Shown: positions 34,324 through 44,300 of the stretch, piece after piece
Position numbering within the stretch: the first letter of the stretch is position 1
Layout: each line of letters starts with the position of its first letter
NCBI GenBank assembly: GCA_937899065.1
Contig: CALBPG010000196.1
Coordinates: forward strand, 1-48,671
Reading direction: 5' to 3'
Source of the DNA: an uncultured Allomuricauda sp.
GTDB taxonomy: Bacteria > Bacteroidota > Bacteroidia > Flavobacteriales > Flavobacteriaceae
Length of the DNA: 48,671 nucleotides
Position numbers and translations under genes: made by a program
The notes under the pieces: model-generated
Seen by the model: the letters and a program-made list of their open reading frames with translations, nothing else
Databases searched by the model: none
What the model was told of the DNA's origin: nothing

Positions 34324-35433
34324 CAACCCAAAAAGAGGGTGCAGGATAAACAGTGGCAAAATCACAAAATGGTACAATAACCAACTGATGCCAAAAGTGC
34401 CCAAAACAAGCAGGGTGGCCTTCGGTAATAGTCCCCATGACAAATCCATAAGATAGTACGCTAGTGCTACGGTAATGGTTTGGTGTAAAATGTAAAACGG
34501 GTACACCGCCCGGTTGGCGTACGCAATGGTGTTACTAGGGCGATTGAGGTATCGGGCAGCGTATCCGAATAAAACCAGTATCCAAGACCAGAGGTTGGTC
34601 ATTTTGAAGAAAGCTTCCGTCAGGTGAATCACTAAACCATCTTCAAAAAACAGCCAAATAATGGTAAGCGCTGTAAACGATAAGGCTCCAATACCCAATG
34701 CTTTGCTTTTGATGTTTTCCAAGCTCTTCCAAAAGGTATCTTCGGAACTGATAAGCAAAAAACCAGAAAAGAAAAGGACCAGATAATAAGCAATGGCATA
34801 CCAGTCACCCACCAAAGCATGGTGTACCGGAAAAAAAGGCTCAATAAAAACCTCAATCAAATAGATTGGGATAATGAAAATGTAGAGGCCTAGCGCTTTT
34901 GCGATAATTGTCTTGATACGCTTCACAAAACGATTTCCAGGTTTCCGGAGCTGTATAAAAATCGGAGCAAGTACCAACGAGAACAAAAACAGGTAAGGTA
35001 GAAACCAAAGGTGGTGCCAACTGAAGTTTCCTTCGGGGTAGATTCCTTGAAAGGCAACCGTGGTATAGAATTCAAAATACGACCCGTTAAAGTCTCCATC
35101 CGCCAAGCGTTCGAAATACACTTGTGGAGGTACGATGAGCAACATACCGACCAATAATGGAATGGCTAACCGGAGATAACGTTCCCCAATAAAGCGACCA
35201 AGACTTCGACTACCTAGCGCATAGTAAGTTCCCATGCCAGAAATCACAAAAAGTATAGGGAGTCGCCATTGGTTTAAGAATATCATCGGCCAACGCAGCC
35301 ACTCGTAAATCACATTGTTTTTGATGTGCCATCCCCAGGGAACGAAGAACATCCCTACGTGGTAAAAAATCAAGAGTCCAAATACAATGACCCTAAGCCA
35401 GTCCAAATCATAACGTCGAATTTTTGTTTCCAT
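34303..35433 (-). CDS. Acyltransferase family 3 membrane protein
   Basis: Integral-membrane O-acyltransferase of 376 residues with about ten helices. The family start RRYDLDWLRVIVFGLLIFYH (residues 6-25) includes the conserved His25 of the first helix that is essential in OafA/YrhL-type enzymes. Such proteins acylate sugars, glucans or lipids at the periplasmic side. The ATG at 35433 is preferred over the GTG at 35454. It ends in a Lys-rich tail (LKKKKAH) encoded by the T-run of the opposing terminator. It lies downstream of the AraC regulator on the same strand. Confidence 0.84.
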   Translation of the reverse strand: METKIRRYDLDWLRVIVFGLLIFYHVGMFFVPWGWHIKNNVIYEWLRWPMIFLNQWRLPILFVISGMGTYYALGSRSLGRFIGERYLRLAIPLLVGMLLIVPPQVYFERLADGDFNGSYFEFYTTVAFQGIYPEGNFSWHHLWFLPYLFLFSLVLAPIFIQLRKPGNRFVKRIKTIIAKALGLYIFIIPIYLIEVFIEPFFPVHHALVGDWYAIAYYLVLFFSGFLLISSEDTFWKSLENIKSKALGIGALSFTALTIIWLFFEDGLVIHLTEAFFKMTNLWSWILVLFGYAARYLNRPSNTIAYANRAVYPFYILHQTITVALAYYLMDLSWGLLPKATLLVLGTFGISWLLYHFVILPLFILHPLFGLKKKKAH

Positions 35434-35526
35434 GATGAATGAATTTTCGACCAAATTATTTGACTTTGACAGGGTGGTCCAAAAAATTGGAGCCCGAAGC
35501 CGTCCGGAATTACAATATCGGAGGTA

Positions 35527-36705
35527 TTAGGAAGATTTATTTGTGCTGTGAAGCTTAACAAAAGCCGCAGGAGAATGACCTGTATATTTTTTAAAAGCTT
35601 CGTAAAGGGTTGATTTTGAAGAAAATCCAACCGTCTCTCCAATAGCCTCAATCGTCAAATGCGCATACTCAGAGGCCAACAAGCGAGATTTTAAGGTTTC
35701 TACCCTTTTTTGGTTGATGTAATCGTTGAATCGACCTCCAGTTTCCAAATTGATGGTCTTGGAGAGTAAGTTGGGTGATGTGCCTAAGGTTTCCGCAAGG
35801 TCTTTCAGGCTAGCTTTTTCTTTTAGAAAGTAGGCGTTTTGCGATACAGCCTCCTCAATTCGCGCAAAAGACAGACTTTCTCCTTTCAGCGTTTCGTATT
35901 TGTCGGCTACCCATGATTTTTCAAAAAAACGAGATTCAATCAAAATCAAAGCAGTTGCTGAGAAAGTGATAAGGGTATTGAAAAGAGAGATGTAATGGTC
36001 CCCGGCGTCATCTTCAAAACGATAGAAAACCGTGAACACCAAAACAAAAAGCATGAGCAGAATGAGCACGGAGTTTCGGGTAAATTGATATTTGGCCTTC
36101 TTCTTGTTGGCGGGGTAGGCCAAAATACGTTTCCGTTCTTTCCAGACCAAAACCCCACAGAAAATGGTATAGGTTAAGAAACTCGCAAGTACCATAAGAT
36201 GAAACCTATCTTTAAAGATGTGATAGGTATAATCCATAGATTCGGGAACAGTGGCTCTTTCCATATTCCGGAAATAGGCTCCCAAATAAGCATTTACTTT
36301 GACAGATAACGGAGCGAGGTAAAAGGGTATTTGGGAAATCGCATATAGCAATGGGACTAGAAAATGTATCGCTTTTTGCTTTATAGGAATCGACTTTCTT
36401 CGAAGCAATTGATACACGAAAAAATAAAACAGGGGCCCAATCAACAATACCAAGGGTTCACTGGAATCATTCAAATAAATGGCATACTTCATCAACCCGG
36501 TATAGCATGAAAAGTTGTCAAGGAAAATTAAACTCTGCACTAAAAACGTCCATGCCAGGAAGTAAAGCGCACTATTGCTTTTAGCGCGCAAAAACAGGAT
36601 TCCGCTGAGAAAGAAACCTTGAAAAATGCCCAGAAAAGTCAGGTAAGAGGCCCAGTCATGCCGCAAAGGAATCTGATTGAGAATGTGTTGTACTTGCTCC
36701 TCCAT
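35527..36705 (-). CDS. Membrane-bound AraC-family transcriptional regulator
   Basis: A 392-residue regulator with an N-terminal seven-helix membrane region (about 18-265) and a C-terminal AraC double HTH (about 290-388). The HTH motifs are ASLKDLAETLGTSPNLLSK and the region with LTIEAIGETVGFSSKSTLYEAFKK. This layout is common in Bacteroidota and is taken to sense a membrane or extracellular signal, which is inference. Its ATG overlaps the stop of the upstream phosphoesterase gene (TAATG at 36703-36707), so both are co-translated. It may control its own operon and the acyltransferase. Confidence 0.88.
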   Translation of the reverse strand: MEEQVQHILNQIPLRHDWASYLTFLGIFQGFFLSGILFLRAKSNSALYFLAWTFLVQSLIFLDNFSCYTGLMKYAIYLNDSSEPLVLLIGPLFYFFVYQLLRRKSIPIKQKAIHFLVPLLYAISQIPFYLAPLSVKVNAYLGAYFRNMERATVPESMDYTYHIFKDRFHLMVLASFLTYTIFCGVLVWKERKRILAYPANKKKAKYQFTRNSVLILLMLFVLVFTVFYRFEDDAGDHYISLFNTLITFSATALILIESRFFEKSWVADKYETLKGESLSFARIEEAVSQNAYFLKEKASLKDLAETLGTSPNLLSKTINLETGGRFNDYINQKRVETLKSRLLASEYAHLTIEAIGETVGFSSKSTLYEAFKKYTGHSPAAFVKLHSTNKSS

Positions 36706-37601
36706 TAGTTTTCCTGATAATCCAAAAGTTTTTCAGGCCCCTCTAAAAGCACACGAACGATTTGTAATGTACCGTCGTTCTTCGTTGATATTTGCCATTT
36801 GATTAAGGAAATCTTCCCGTTTTCAATTTCGATGCCCGTGATGCTCCGTGGATGCACACAACTACCATCATTGAAAAAAGGAATTTGTCCCGGGTCAGGA
36901 AAACGTGGTCGGTGGGTGTGTCCAGCGATGGTCAACAATAAATCTTTCGACAGAATCCAACGTTTGATGCGCTTTTCAATACGGATGAGTTCCTTGTAAT
37001 TCTTGGCAGGACTGGTAGGGTCGGCAATACCTACAATTTGAAGTGGTTTCCAAAGTATCCTGACCAGAAAACGGCCGATACGCCAGCAAACATAGTTCCA
37101 CCAATCGGCTTGATGACCGTGGGCGCAAAATATCTCTTGCCCCGTTTCGTTGTGCTTTAATACCAGCGCTTCGTGGTAGGTAATCCCTTCAAACAAGGCT
37201 TTGTCTTCACCATCAATCGGTTCAAAGTATTTGGATAGGTGTTTGTTGACATAATTGGGGTCCCGATACACCATGTCATGATTACCCCAGACCATGTGTA
37301 GGCGTTTTTCCAAATGATATTGCCGTAAGAGCTGGAAGACATTTTTATGCGCTTCGAAGATGGATGAAAAGCCCAAATTTTCCCAAAGCTCGTCGCCATC
37401 ACCCAACTCGCAATATTGAAAACCATTTCGGTGGTAGTGGCTTAAAGCGTGGAAATAAATGTTGCGATTGTTTGCAAAATCATCGGCAAAGCTGTTATCC
37501 CCACGATGACAATCGCTGAAAATAATAAACTTGGAAGTATCATCAAACGCTATGGTTTTGGCGTTGCGGTAGGCTCGGTCTAGGCGTTTGAATGAGGACA
37601 T
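36705..37601 (-). CDS. Calcineurin-like metallophosphoesterase
   Basis: Cytoplasmic or peripheral phosphohydrolase of 298 residues. All five metal/catalytic motifs are present: SDCHRGD (29-35), LGDGDE (66-71), WGNHDMV (104-110), AHGHQAD (about 171-177) and GHTHRP (about 234-239). The closest named group is the UDP-2,3-diacylglucosamine pyrophosphatase-like proteins, but substrate cannot be assigned. Four amphipathic Trp-rich segments (NYVCWRIGRFLVRILW) suggest membrane contact. It is upstream of and overlaps the AraC gene. Confidence 0.85.
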   Translation of the reverse strand: MSSFKRLDRAYRNAKTIAFDDTSKFIIFSDCHRGDNSFADDFANNRNIYFHALSHYHRNGFQYCELGDGDELWENLGFSSIFEAHKNVFQLLRQYHLEKRLHMVWGNHDMVYRDPNYVNKHLSKYFEPIDGEDKALFEGITYHEALVLKHNETGQEIFCAHGHQADWWNYVCWRIGRFLVRILWKPLQIVGIADPTSPAKNYKELIRIEKRIKRWILSKDLLLTIAGHTHRPRFPDPGQIPFFNDGSCVHPRSITGIEIENGKISLIKWQISTKNDGTLQIVRVLLEGPEKLLDYQEN

Positions 37602-37716
37602 GAAACAAATTTCACTAAATATCCAAAAAATGCCTCCAAATCCATAAAGATTCTGTTAACACAGCTTAAACCCTGCTTTTTGTAACTTTACTCTCACTTC
37701 TACGACTAAAACTGAT
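37602..37716. promoter_or_regulatory. Divergent upstream region of the phosphoesterase and GAF-protein genes
   Basis: 115 bp without a gene. TAACTTTA (37683-37690) matches seven of eight bases of the -7 consensus, 26 bp before the GAF-protein ATG; no good -33 was found. Confidence 0.35.
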
Positions 37717-40086
37717 ATGAAACAGGACACCAACCTCGAAAGTCCAATGGTGCAGTTAGTAAGTTTCAATAAGCTATTGGAACATTACGATGGGCAGTTG
37801 AACAGCGACGACCCGAATTTGGCGCACCGGGCGAAATATGTTTTGGATGCTCAGAAACCTTTTCCCGAATTGAGGGAAGGTTTTGCTGATATTAGCCTTT
37901 TGGAAAAACACAAAGACGTCATTCGCATTATTTTGGCGGATACGTTCTCATCCGTTTTGACCCAGAACGAAATTAAAACGGCTTCTGTGCCATTTGAGAA
38001 CTTGGTTTTCAATTCTTCTGAACGTTTTCAGAACATTTTGAAAGATGCCGGTGAAGACTACGAACTATCGATTCGAAATCTTCCGATGGACATCAATTAC
38101 ATTATGAAATGTACCGTAGTACTTGCTTTCCACTATGGTTTTAGTATAGATTTCAAGCGGCCGTTCTTTTATGACATTCCAGATGCGAACGGCATCATGC
38201 GACACTATCGCATTCTGTACAATGTGGATTTCATGGAGATTCATCCTACCGAAAATTCCAAGGAGTTGACCCAAGAAGATGTTGACGAACTACTGGAGAA
38301 CTTTGAGGATATTGAACTTTGGAAGGAAAAGATTCCGCCAAATAGCTTTATTTCAAAAGGTTTTGTGGTGTGCAATATGTTTGATGTTACCGCAGAGCAT
38401 TCCATTTCGGAAATCAAATCCACCCTCATTGGAAGCAATAAGCGCGGTAGTGAAAACTTCATGGATAGTTTTCAAGAAACCTTCCGCTCTTTATTCAACC
38501 TTCAAAACATCAAAGTCGGTTTTACAGGCTATGACATACACACAGACCGTTTCCTAAAGATTTATGGAAAGGGAATTGAAAGCTACATTTTAAAAGGTAG
38601 CGAAATGGAATCTTGCGATAGGGTACTTTGTGACGGTTCTTACACCAGTTTGTTGGAGGATAATACCTATTTCACCATATCGAACATCGATAAGTACTAC
38701 GAAAAGTCAAATGGGGCCCAACCCTACAAAAACCTAAAGGAGCAAGGCATCAAGAGTGTGATTCTCGCGCCAATAGCTGAAGATGGAAATCTTCTCGGAG
38801 TTTTGGAACTGGTCTCTACCAAGGGCAACGAACTCAATGGGGCCAACGCCAACAAGTTGGAAGATGTTATGCCATTCATCGTTTCTGCGGTGCTCCGCTC
38901 TATTGAAGAGGAGGAAAACCTCATTGACGCCATCATACAACATGAGTGTACGACTGTACATTCCTCGGTGTACTGGAAATTCCAAGAAGAGGCTAAGCGG
39001 TTTATGGCCGATGAACTCTCTGGGCAACAACCCCAGTTCAAAGAGATTGTCTTCAAGGATGTTTACCCGCTATATGGTCAAGTTGACATTCGGGAATCAG
39101 CAAAACAACGAAACCTATCGATACAGCGCGATTTGATGATTCAGCTTTCTGAAATTAAAGACGTGTTACAATCGGCCTTCGATACGTTCAAGCTTCCGAT
39201 TTATGACGAATTGATGTTCCGTGTGGACAATTATCTCAATGAAGTCAAAGAGGCCTTGTTTACCCAAACGGAGCAGGCGGTATATGACTTTGTCAAGGAT
39301 GAAATCAATCCTGTATTTAAGCACTTGAAAGCTTTGGACAAAAATATGCACAAAGCTATCGAGCGTTATGAGAGCCAAATCGATTCTAAAACAGAGTCGT
39401 ATTATGACCATCGACGTAACTATGACGAAAGTGTTATGGAGGCGAATATGGAACTTGCGACCGTTTTGGACAAAAAACAGCTTGAGGCGCAAGAAATGTT
39501 TCCGCACTACTTTGAACGGTACAAAACGGATGGGGTAGAGCACAACATGTACATTGGTTCTTCCATTTCACAAGACCTTGCTTTTGACCCACTGTATTTG
39601 AGCAATTTGCGATTGTGGCAACTGCAGGTGATGTGCGATATGGAAAACAAATACTACGCGCTAAAGCCAAAGCTTCCCGTGAAATTGGATGTAGCTTCAT
39701 TGATTTTGGTGTATAGTACCTCTTTGGGAATTCGTTTTAGAATGGATGAAAAACGATTTGATGTCGATGGCACTTATAATGCTCGCTACGAAATCATCAA
39801 AAAGCGTATCGACAAATCCTACATTAAAGGAACCAATGAACGTTTAACCCAAAAAGGAAAGCTTGCCATTGTATATTCCCAACGAAAGGACGAAAAGGAG
39901 TATTTGCGTTACATCACGTTCTTGAAAGCCAAAGGCTATTTCACCAACAATATTGAAATCGTTGAGCTAGAAGGTTTACAGGGTGTAACAGGACTGAAGG
40001 CCATTCGTGTCGAGATTTTGTACACGAAAGACAAGAAAAAGGAGCGTACCTACACCTACGAGGATTTAATGGCGGAATTGAAGTAA
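37717..40086 (+). CDS. Large GAF-domain protein (conserved Flavobacteriaceae protein)
   Basis: A 789-residue soluble protein. One GAF-like region is visible at about 255-410 (FRSLFNLQNIKVGFTGYDI, then SVILAPIAEDGNLLGVLELVS), the fold that often binds cyclic nucleotides or other small ligands. The N-terminal 250 residues and the C-terminal 380 (with FKDVYPLYGQVDIRESAKQRN and long helical regions) match no domain I can name. No catalytic motif is apparent. It meets an HD + Pycsar-like effector gene stop-to-stop with no gap. A shared signalling role is suggested by position only. Confidence 0.75.
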   Translation: MKQDTNLESPMVQLVSFNKLLEHYDGQLNSDDPNLAHRAKYVLDAQKPFPELREGFADISLLEKHKDVIRIILADTFSSVLTQNEIKTASVPFENLVFNSSERFQNILKDAGEDYELSIRNLPMDINYIMKCTVVLAFHYGFSIDFKRPFFYDIPDANGIMRHYRILYNVDFMEIHPTENSKELTQEDVDELLENFEDIELWKEKIPPNSFISKGFVVCNMFDVTAEHSISEIKSTLIGSNKRGSENFMDSFQETFRSLFNLQNIKVGFTGYDIHTDRFLKIYGKGIESYILKGSEMESCDRVLCDGSYTSLLEDNTYFTISNIDKYYEKSNGAQPYKNLKEQGIKSVILAPIAEDGNLLGVLELVSTKGNELNGANANKLEDVMPFIVSAVLRSIEEEENLIDAIIQHECTTVHSSVYWKFQEEAKRFMADELSGQQPQFKEIVFKDVYPLYGQVDIRESAKQRNLSIQRDLMIQLSEIKDVLQSAFDTFKLPIYDELMFRVDNYLNEVKEALFTQTEQAVYDFVKDEINPVFKHLKALDKNMHKAIERYESQIDSKTESYYDHRRNYDESVMEANMELATVLDKKQLEAQEMFPHYFERYKTDGVEHNMYIGSSISQDLAFDPLYLSNLRLWQLQVMCDMENKYYALKPKLPVKLDVASLILVYSTSLGIRFRMDEKRFDVDGTYNARYEIIKKRIDKSYIKGTNERLTQKGKLAIVYSQRKDEKEYLRYITFLKAKGYFTNNIEIVELEGLQGVTGLKAIRVEILYTKDKKKERTYTYEDLMAELK

Positions 40087-41280
40087 TCAAAACGTCATTC
40101 GGTCGGGACCAAAAAAGCGGAACGCAATTCCAAAAGCGATTACGGAAACAATCATGCCTACCATGAAAATGTTGTAGGTAAGTCTCAGTATTTTATACTT
40201 TTTGTCAAGCACCAAGCCTAAAAAGTAAAGGTCTTTGGTGAGAGAGGAGTATACATATTCTTTGTCTTTGACCAACTCTTGAAGGGCCCATTCGTATTCA
40301 GGCAATTCCATTTTATGGAAGTTTCCAAAAAAAAGCAAGTTCACTTTTTTGTCTTTCACGTCCTGTTTGGTGAATTTGCCACTGGTTACATTGGGGCGCG
40401 TAGCCAAAATGGAAAGCACCATGGATACCACGCTAAAAACAATAAAAATCAGGGTAGGATAAATCAAGTAGGTATTTGAAGGATTATCCAGTTTTGGGAT
40501 AAGGTTGGCCAATACCAGTGAAATGATAATGGCATTAACCGAAAGCAAGATGTTTGCCTTGGTATCAGCGATATCACTTAGCTTCAAGTGATTTTTTAAG
40601 GTAACCCGATATAATGTCTGAACACTTCGGTCTGGACTTTCACTTTTGTATTTGGCTTTAAGCGCTTCTTTTTTGGCGATTTCTTTTTCGGTCTTTTTCT
40701 CCTTGACCAGTTGTTTCAAGTTTCTTTCCTTGCCCTCCTGCCAATTTTCTTTAGCATAATCTGTGTAAAAACGGTGTTCATTTCGAAACATCTTGATGTT
40801 TTCGTCACGCCATTCCTTTGCGGAAAAGTCTTTTAACCCCAGCAAGTTCAATTCCTCTTTCAAGAAATCAGTGGTTTCCCAATAACTTTTTTGAGCGAAG
40901 TGTGAGGCATCCGCATCCCGTATGATTTGTTCGTTGAGGTTTTCCGGCTCATGGAACCGTTCGGTGGCCATGATGATATCACAAATGGTATCAGATTGTG
41001 CAGAAGGATATTGATGCGAGTCCAAAAAATCACGAGCAACACCACAACTGCTCTTTTCATGGGTTTCCACGCCTTTGGTATACCCCGTATCATGGAACCA
41101 AGCGGCGAGCAACAGCTTTTCGTTCTCAGTATCACCCAAATTGTAGTAATTGAGCAATTCTTTAGTACTTTTAACTACACGTTGGGTATGTCGCAAATTG
41201 TGATAAAGGAATTTAGTATCAAGCTCATCCTGTAAAAGGTCTGACACATATTTCTCGGCTTTTTCTACGATTTCCGACAT
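40087..41280 (-). CDS. HD-domain protein fused to a Pycsar-effector-like transmembrane domain (DUF5706)
   Basis: A 397-residue protein. The N-terminal HD phosphohydrolase domain (about 5-135) keeps its metal ligands: His31 (HNLRHTQRV), His63-Asp64 (AAWFHDTGY) and Asp122 or Asp124 (IIRDADAS). A charged helical linker (about 178-212) leads to a DUF5706/PycTM domain: conserved LKLSDIADTKANILLSVNA (232-250), helices at about 243-261, 272-292 and 371-389, and ATRPNV (293-298). PycTM domains in Pycsar defence respond to cCMP/cUMP and damage the membrane. No cyclase is within reach. RefSeq labels such proteins as Pycsar effector family, which I recall but cannot check. Confidence 0.86.
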   Translation of the reverse strand: MSEIVEKAEKYVSDLLQDELDTKFLYHNLRHTQRVVKSTKELLNYYNLGDTENEKLLLAAWFHDTGYTKGVETHEKSSCGVARDFLDSHQYPSAQSDTICDIIMATERFHEPENLNEQIIRDADASHFAQKSYWETTDFLKEELNLLGLKDFSAKEWRDENIKMFRNEHRFYTDYAKENWQEGKERNLKQLVKEKKTEKEIAKKEALKAKYKSESPDRSVQTLYRVTLKNHLKLSDIADTKANILLSVNAIIISLVLANLIPKLDNPSNTYLIYPTLIFIVFSVVSMVLSILATRPNVTSGKFTKQDVKDKKVNLLFFGNFHKMELPEYEWALQELVKDKEYVYSSLTKDLYFLGLVLDKKYKILRLTYNIFMVGMIVSVIAFGIAFRFFGPDRMTF

Positions 41281-41313
41281 AGCTGTTATTTCAAACCTCC
41301 AAAGTACAAAATT

Positions 41314-44300
41314 TTGAAATCAACCTTTGCAAGCCGAAATACCCAAATCCTCCTCACGGTCTTGGTCCTTTTGTTGAGTAGTTGCGCGACCTATGAGGCG
41401 AAGTATGCCCAGGAAACTACTGTACTCCAACCGGAGCAGAACAAGGAAGTGGAACATACGTTTTACCTAATTGGTGACGCTGGAAAATCACCCGTTGGAG
41501 GGATGAACAAAGCGCTAAAGAACTTCAAGCAACACTTGGACCAAGCCGATGAAAATAGTACGGCGATTTTTTTGGGGGACAACATATATCCCGCTGGTTT
41601 TCCTTCACCGAAAAAGGAGAAGGAGCATAAACTGGCTCAAAACCATCTAGACGCCCAACTCAAAACGTTAGAAGACTTCAAAGGACAACCCATATTCATT
41701 CCAGGAAACCACGATTGGTACAGCGATGGTCCCAAAGGAGTCAAACGGCAGCAGGACTATATCGAAGAGGCTTTGGATTCCAAGAAAGTCTTCCAGCCCA
41801 GAAATGGCTGCCCAATCGAAAAGATTAATATTTCAGATAACATTGTGGTTATCGTTCTCGATTCAGAGTGGTACTTGACGGATTGGGACAAATACCCTAC
41901 CATGAATGATGATTGCGAAATCAAGGATAGGGTACGCTTTTTCGAAGAGTTCGAAAGCCTGGTCAAAAAAAATCTGGACAAAACCATCCTTGTTGCGATT
42001 CACAACCCCATGTTCACTTACGGTTCACATGGAGGGTACTATTCCTTCCATCAGAATTTATACCCTAGTGGCGGTAAAATTCCATTACCGGTCCTTGGGT
42101 CATTCATCAATCTTTTGCGAAAAACGAGTGGGGCTTCTATTGCAGACCAGCAAAACATGTTCTACACCCATTTGAAAAAGAGATTGGTGACCCTCTCGCA
42201 ATATTCCAATCGTATTCTATTTGTATCTGGGCATGAGCATACGTTGCAATACAATGTGGAAGAAGGTATTCCGCAAATCGTAAGTGGTTCAGGTGCTAAA
42301 AAAGGTGCCACTCGACTGATTCGAGGAAGTAAGTTTTCTACGGGTCGTATGGGGCATGCGATATTAAAAGTATTTACGGATGGTTCTTCGAAAGTCACTT
42401 ATTTTTCTCCTGGGGAAGTAGAAGGTGAAGAGACGTTGTTTTCCACCGAAGTGCTTCCGAAACAGACCCAAGCTGTCGTCAACAATTATTCAAGGCAAAT
42501 ACCCGCTTACAAAAGCGCCTCTATTTATTCAGATGAAGAAATAGACAAATCAGGCCTCCATAAATGGCTTTGGGGAGAGCGCTATCGGAAGTATTACGCC
42601 ACCAAAGTAAAAGCCCCAACCGTACTTTTGGATACCCTATATGGCGGATTGACCGTGGTGCGAAAAGGTGGGGGAAACCAGTCGAATTCTTTGAGGTTGA
42701 AGGATAAATCTGGAAGACAGTTCGTAATGCGAGGGCTCCGTAAAAGTGCGGAACGCTACCTACAAGCCATCGCCTTTCAAGAGCAATTTGTCATCGGAGA
42801 GTTTGATGAAACTTATACCCAAGAGCTTTTATTGGATATTTACACGGGAGCGCACCCATATGCTCCTTTTACCACAGGAGTACTATCGGATGCAGTGGAA
42901 TTATACCATACCAACCCAAAGTTGTTTTACATTCCCAAACAAAATACCTTAGGAGGTTTTAACTCAGAGTTTGGGGATGGATTGTACATGATTGAAGAGC
43001 ATGTTTCTGAAGGACACGATACCTTAGAGAGTTTCGGAAAAACGAAGGCTATTGAAAGCACTTACGACCTGATACAGAAGCTTCGAAAAGATGAAAAATA
43101 CCGTTTGGATGCTCAAACCTATGTCCGAGCCAGGTTATTTGATATGCTTGTAGGGGATTGGGACCGTCATGTAGATCAGTGGCGTTGGGCAGAATTTGAA
43201 GATGGCGATGGAAATATAGTGTACAAACCTATTCCAAGAGACCGCGACCAAGCGTATTCCCTTTGGGGGGATGGTTCAGTGGTAGGTTTGGCTTCGAGGG
43301 TTGTTCCTAGCTTACGGATTTTTGAAGGGTTCGGAGAAGAGATTCGTAATGTTCGGGGCTTTAATTCTTCCCCACGCACCTTTGCTTTGGATATGGCCTT
43401 GCTTCCCGAGACTACCATGGACCAATGGTTGGAGGAAGCCCGTTTCATTCAAAATGCTATAACTCCGGAGGTAATTGATGAAGCCATGCTTGCTTTTCCT
43501 GAAGAAGTTCGGGACGAAACGGTTGCTGAAATCAAGCGAAAATTATTGACCAGAAAAGAGAAATTGGCGGAAACTGCTGCCACCTATTTTGGAGTCATCA
43601 ACAAATATAGCGTGGTCACGGGAACGGATAAAGACGACTATTTCGAGATTCGTTCTACCGCTAATGGAGGACTGGCTATTAAGGGATTTCGTATCAAGAA
43701 AGGAGAGAAAGCAGATGTCTTTTTTGACAAAGTTTATGAGCCAGAATATACCAAACAAGTTTGGGTATACGGTCTGGACGACACGGACGTATTTGATGTA
43801 AGCACCCCTACTTCCAAAATCAAATTACGCTTGATTGGCGGACAAAACAATGATAGCTACAAAATAGCTGAAGGTTCCAGAAAGGTCTTAGGCTATGACT
43901 TTAAGGATAAAAAGAACGACTATAGTGAGGCTTATGGCGGACGGATACTTCGCCTCCGGGATTATGAAACCAACACCTATGTTTTTGACAAAATAAAGGC
44001 AAGCAACAACCAACTGTTGCCCAATTTTGGGTTTAATCCTGATGATGGTATCATTTTAGGTCTTGCGAACACCTATATCTACAATGGATTTCGTCAAAAC
44101 CCTTTTTCGCAACGCCATAGTGTCCAAGCGGGCTATTATTTCGCCACGAATGGTTTTGATGTAAACTACGACGGAGAATTTGCAAACGTTTTTGGTAAAG
44201 CCAATTTGGAGATTTCCGCGCGCTTTACCAGTCCTAATTTTGCACGCAACTTTTTTGGATTTGGAAACGAGACCATCAATAATGATGACGAAGAAGAGCT

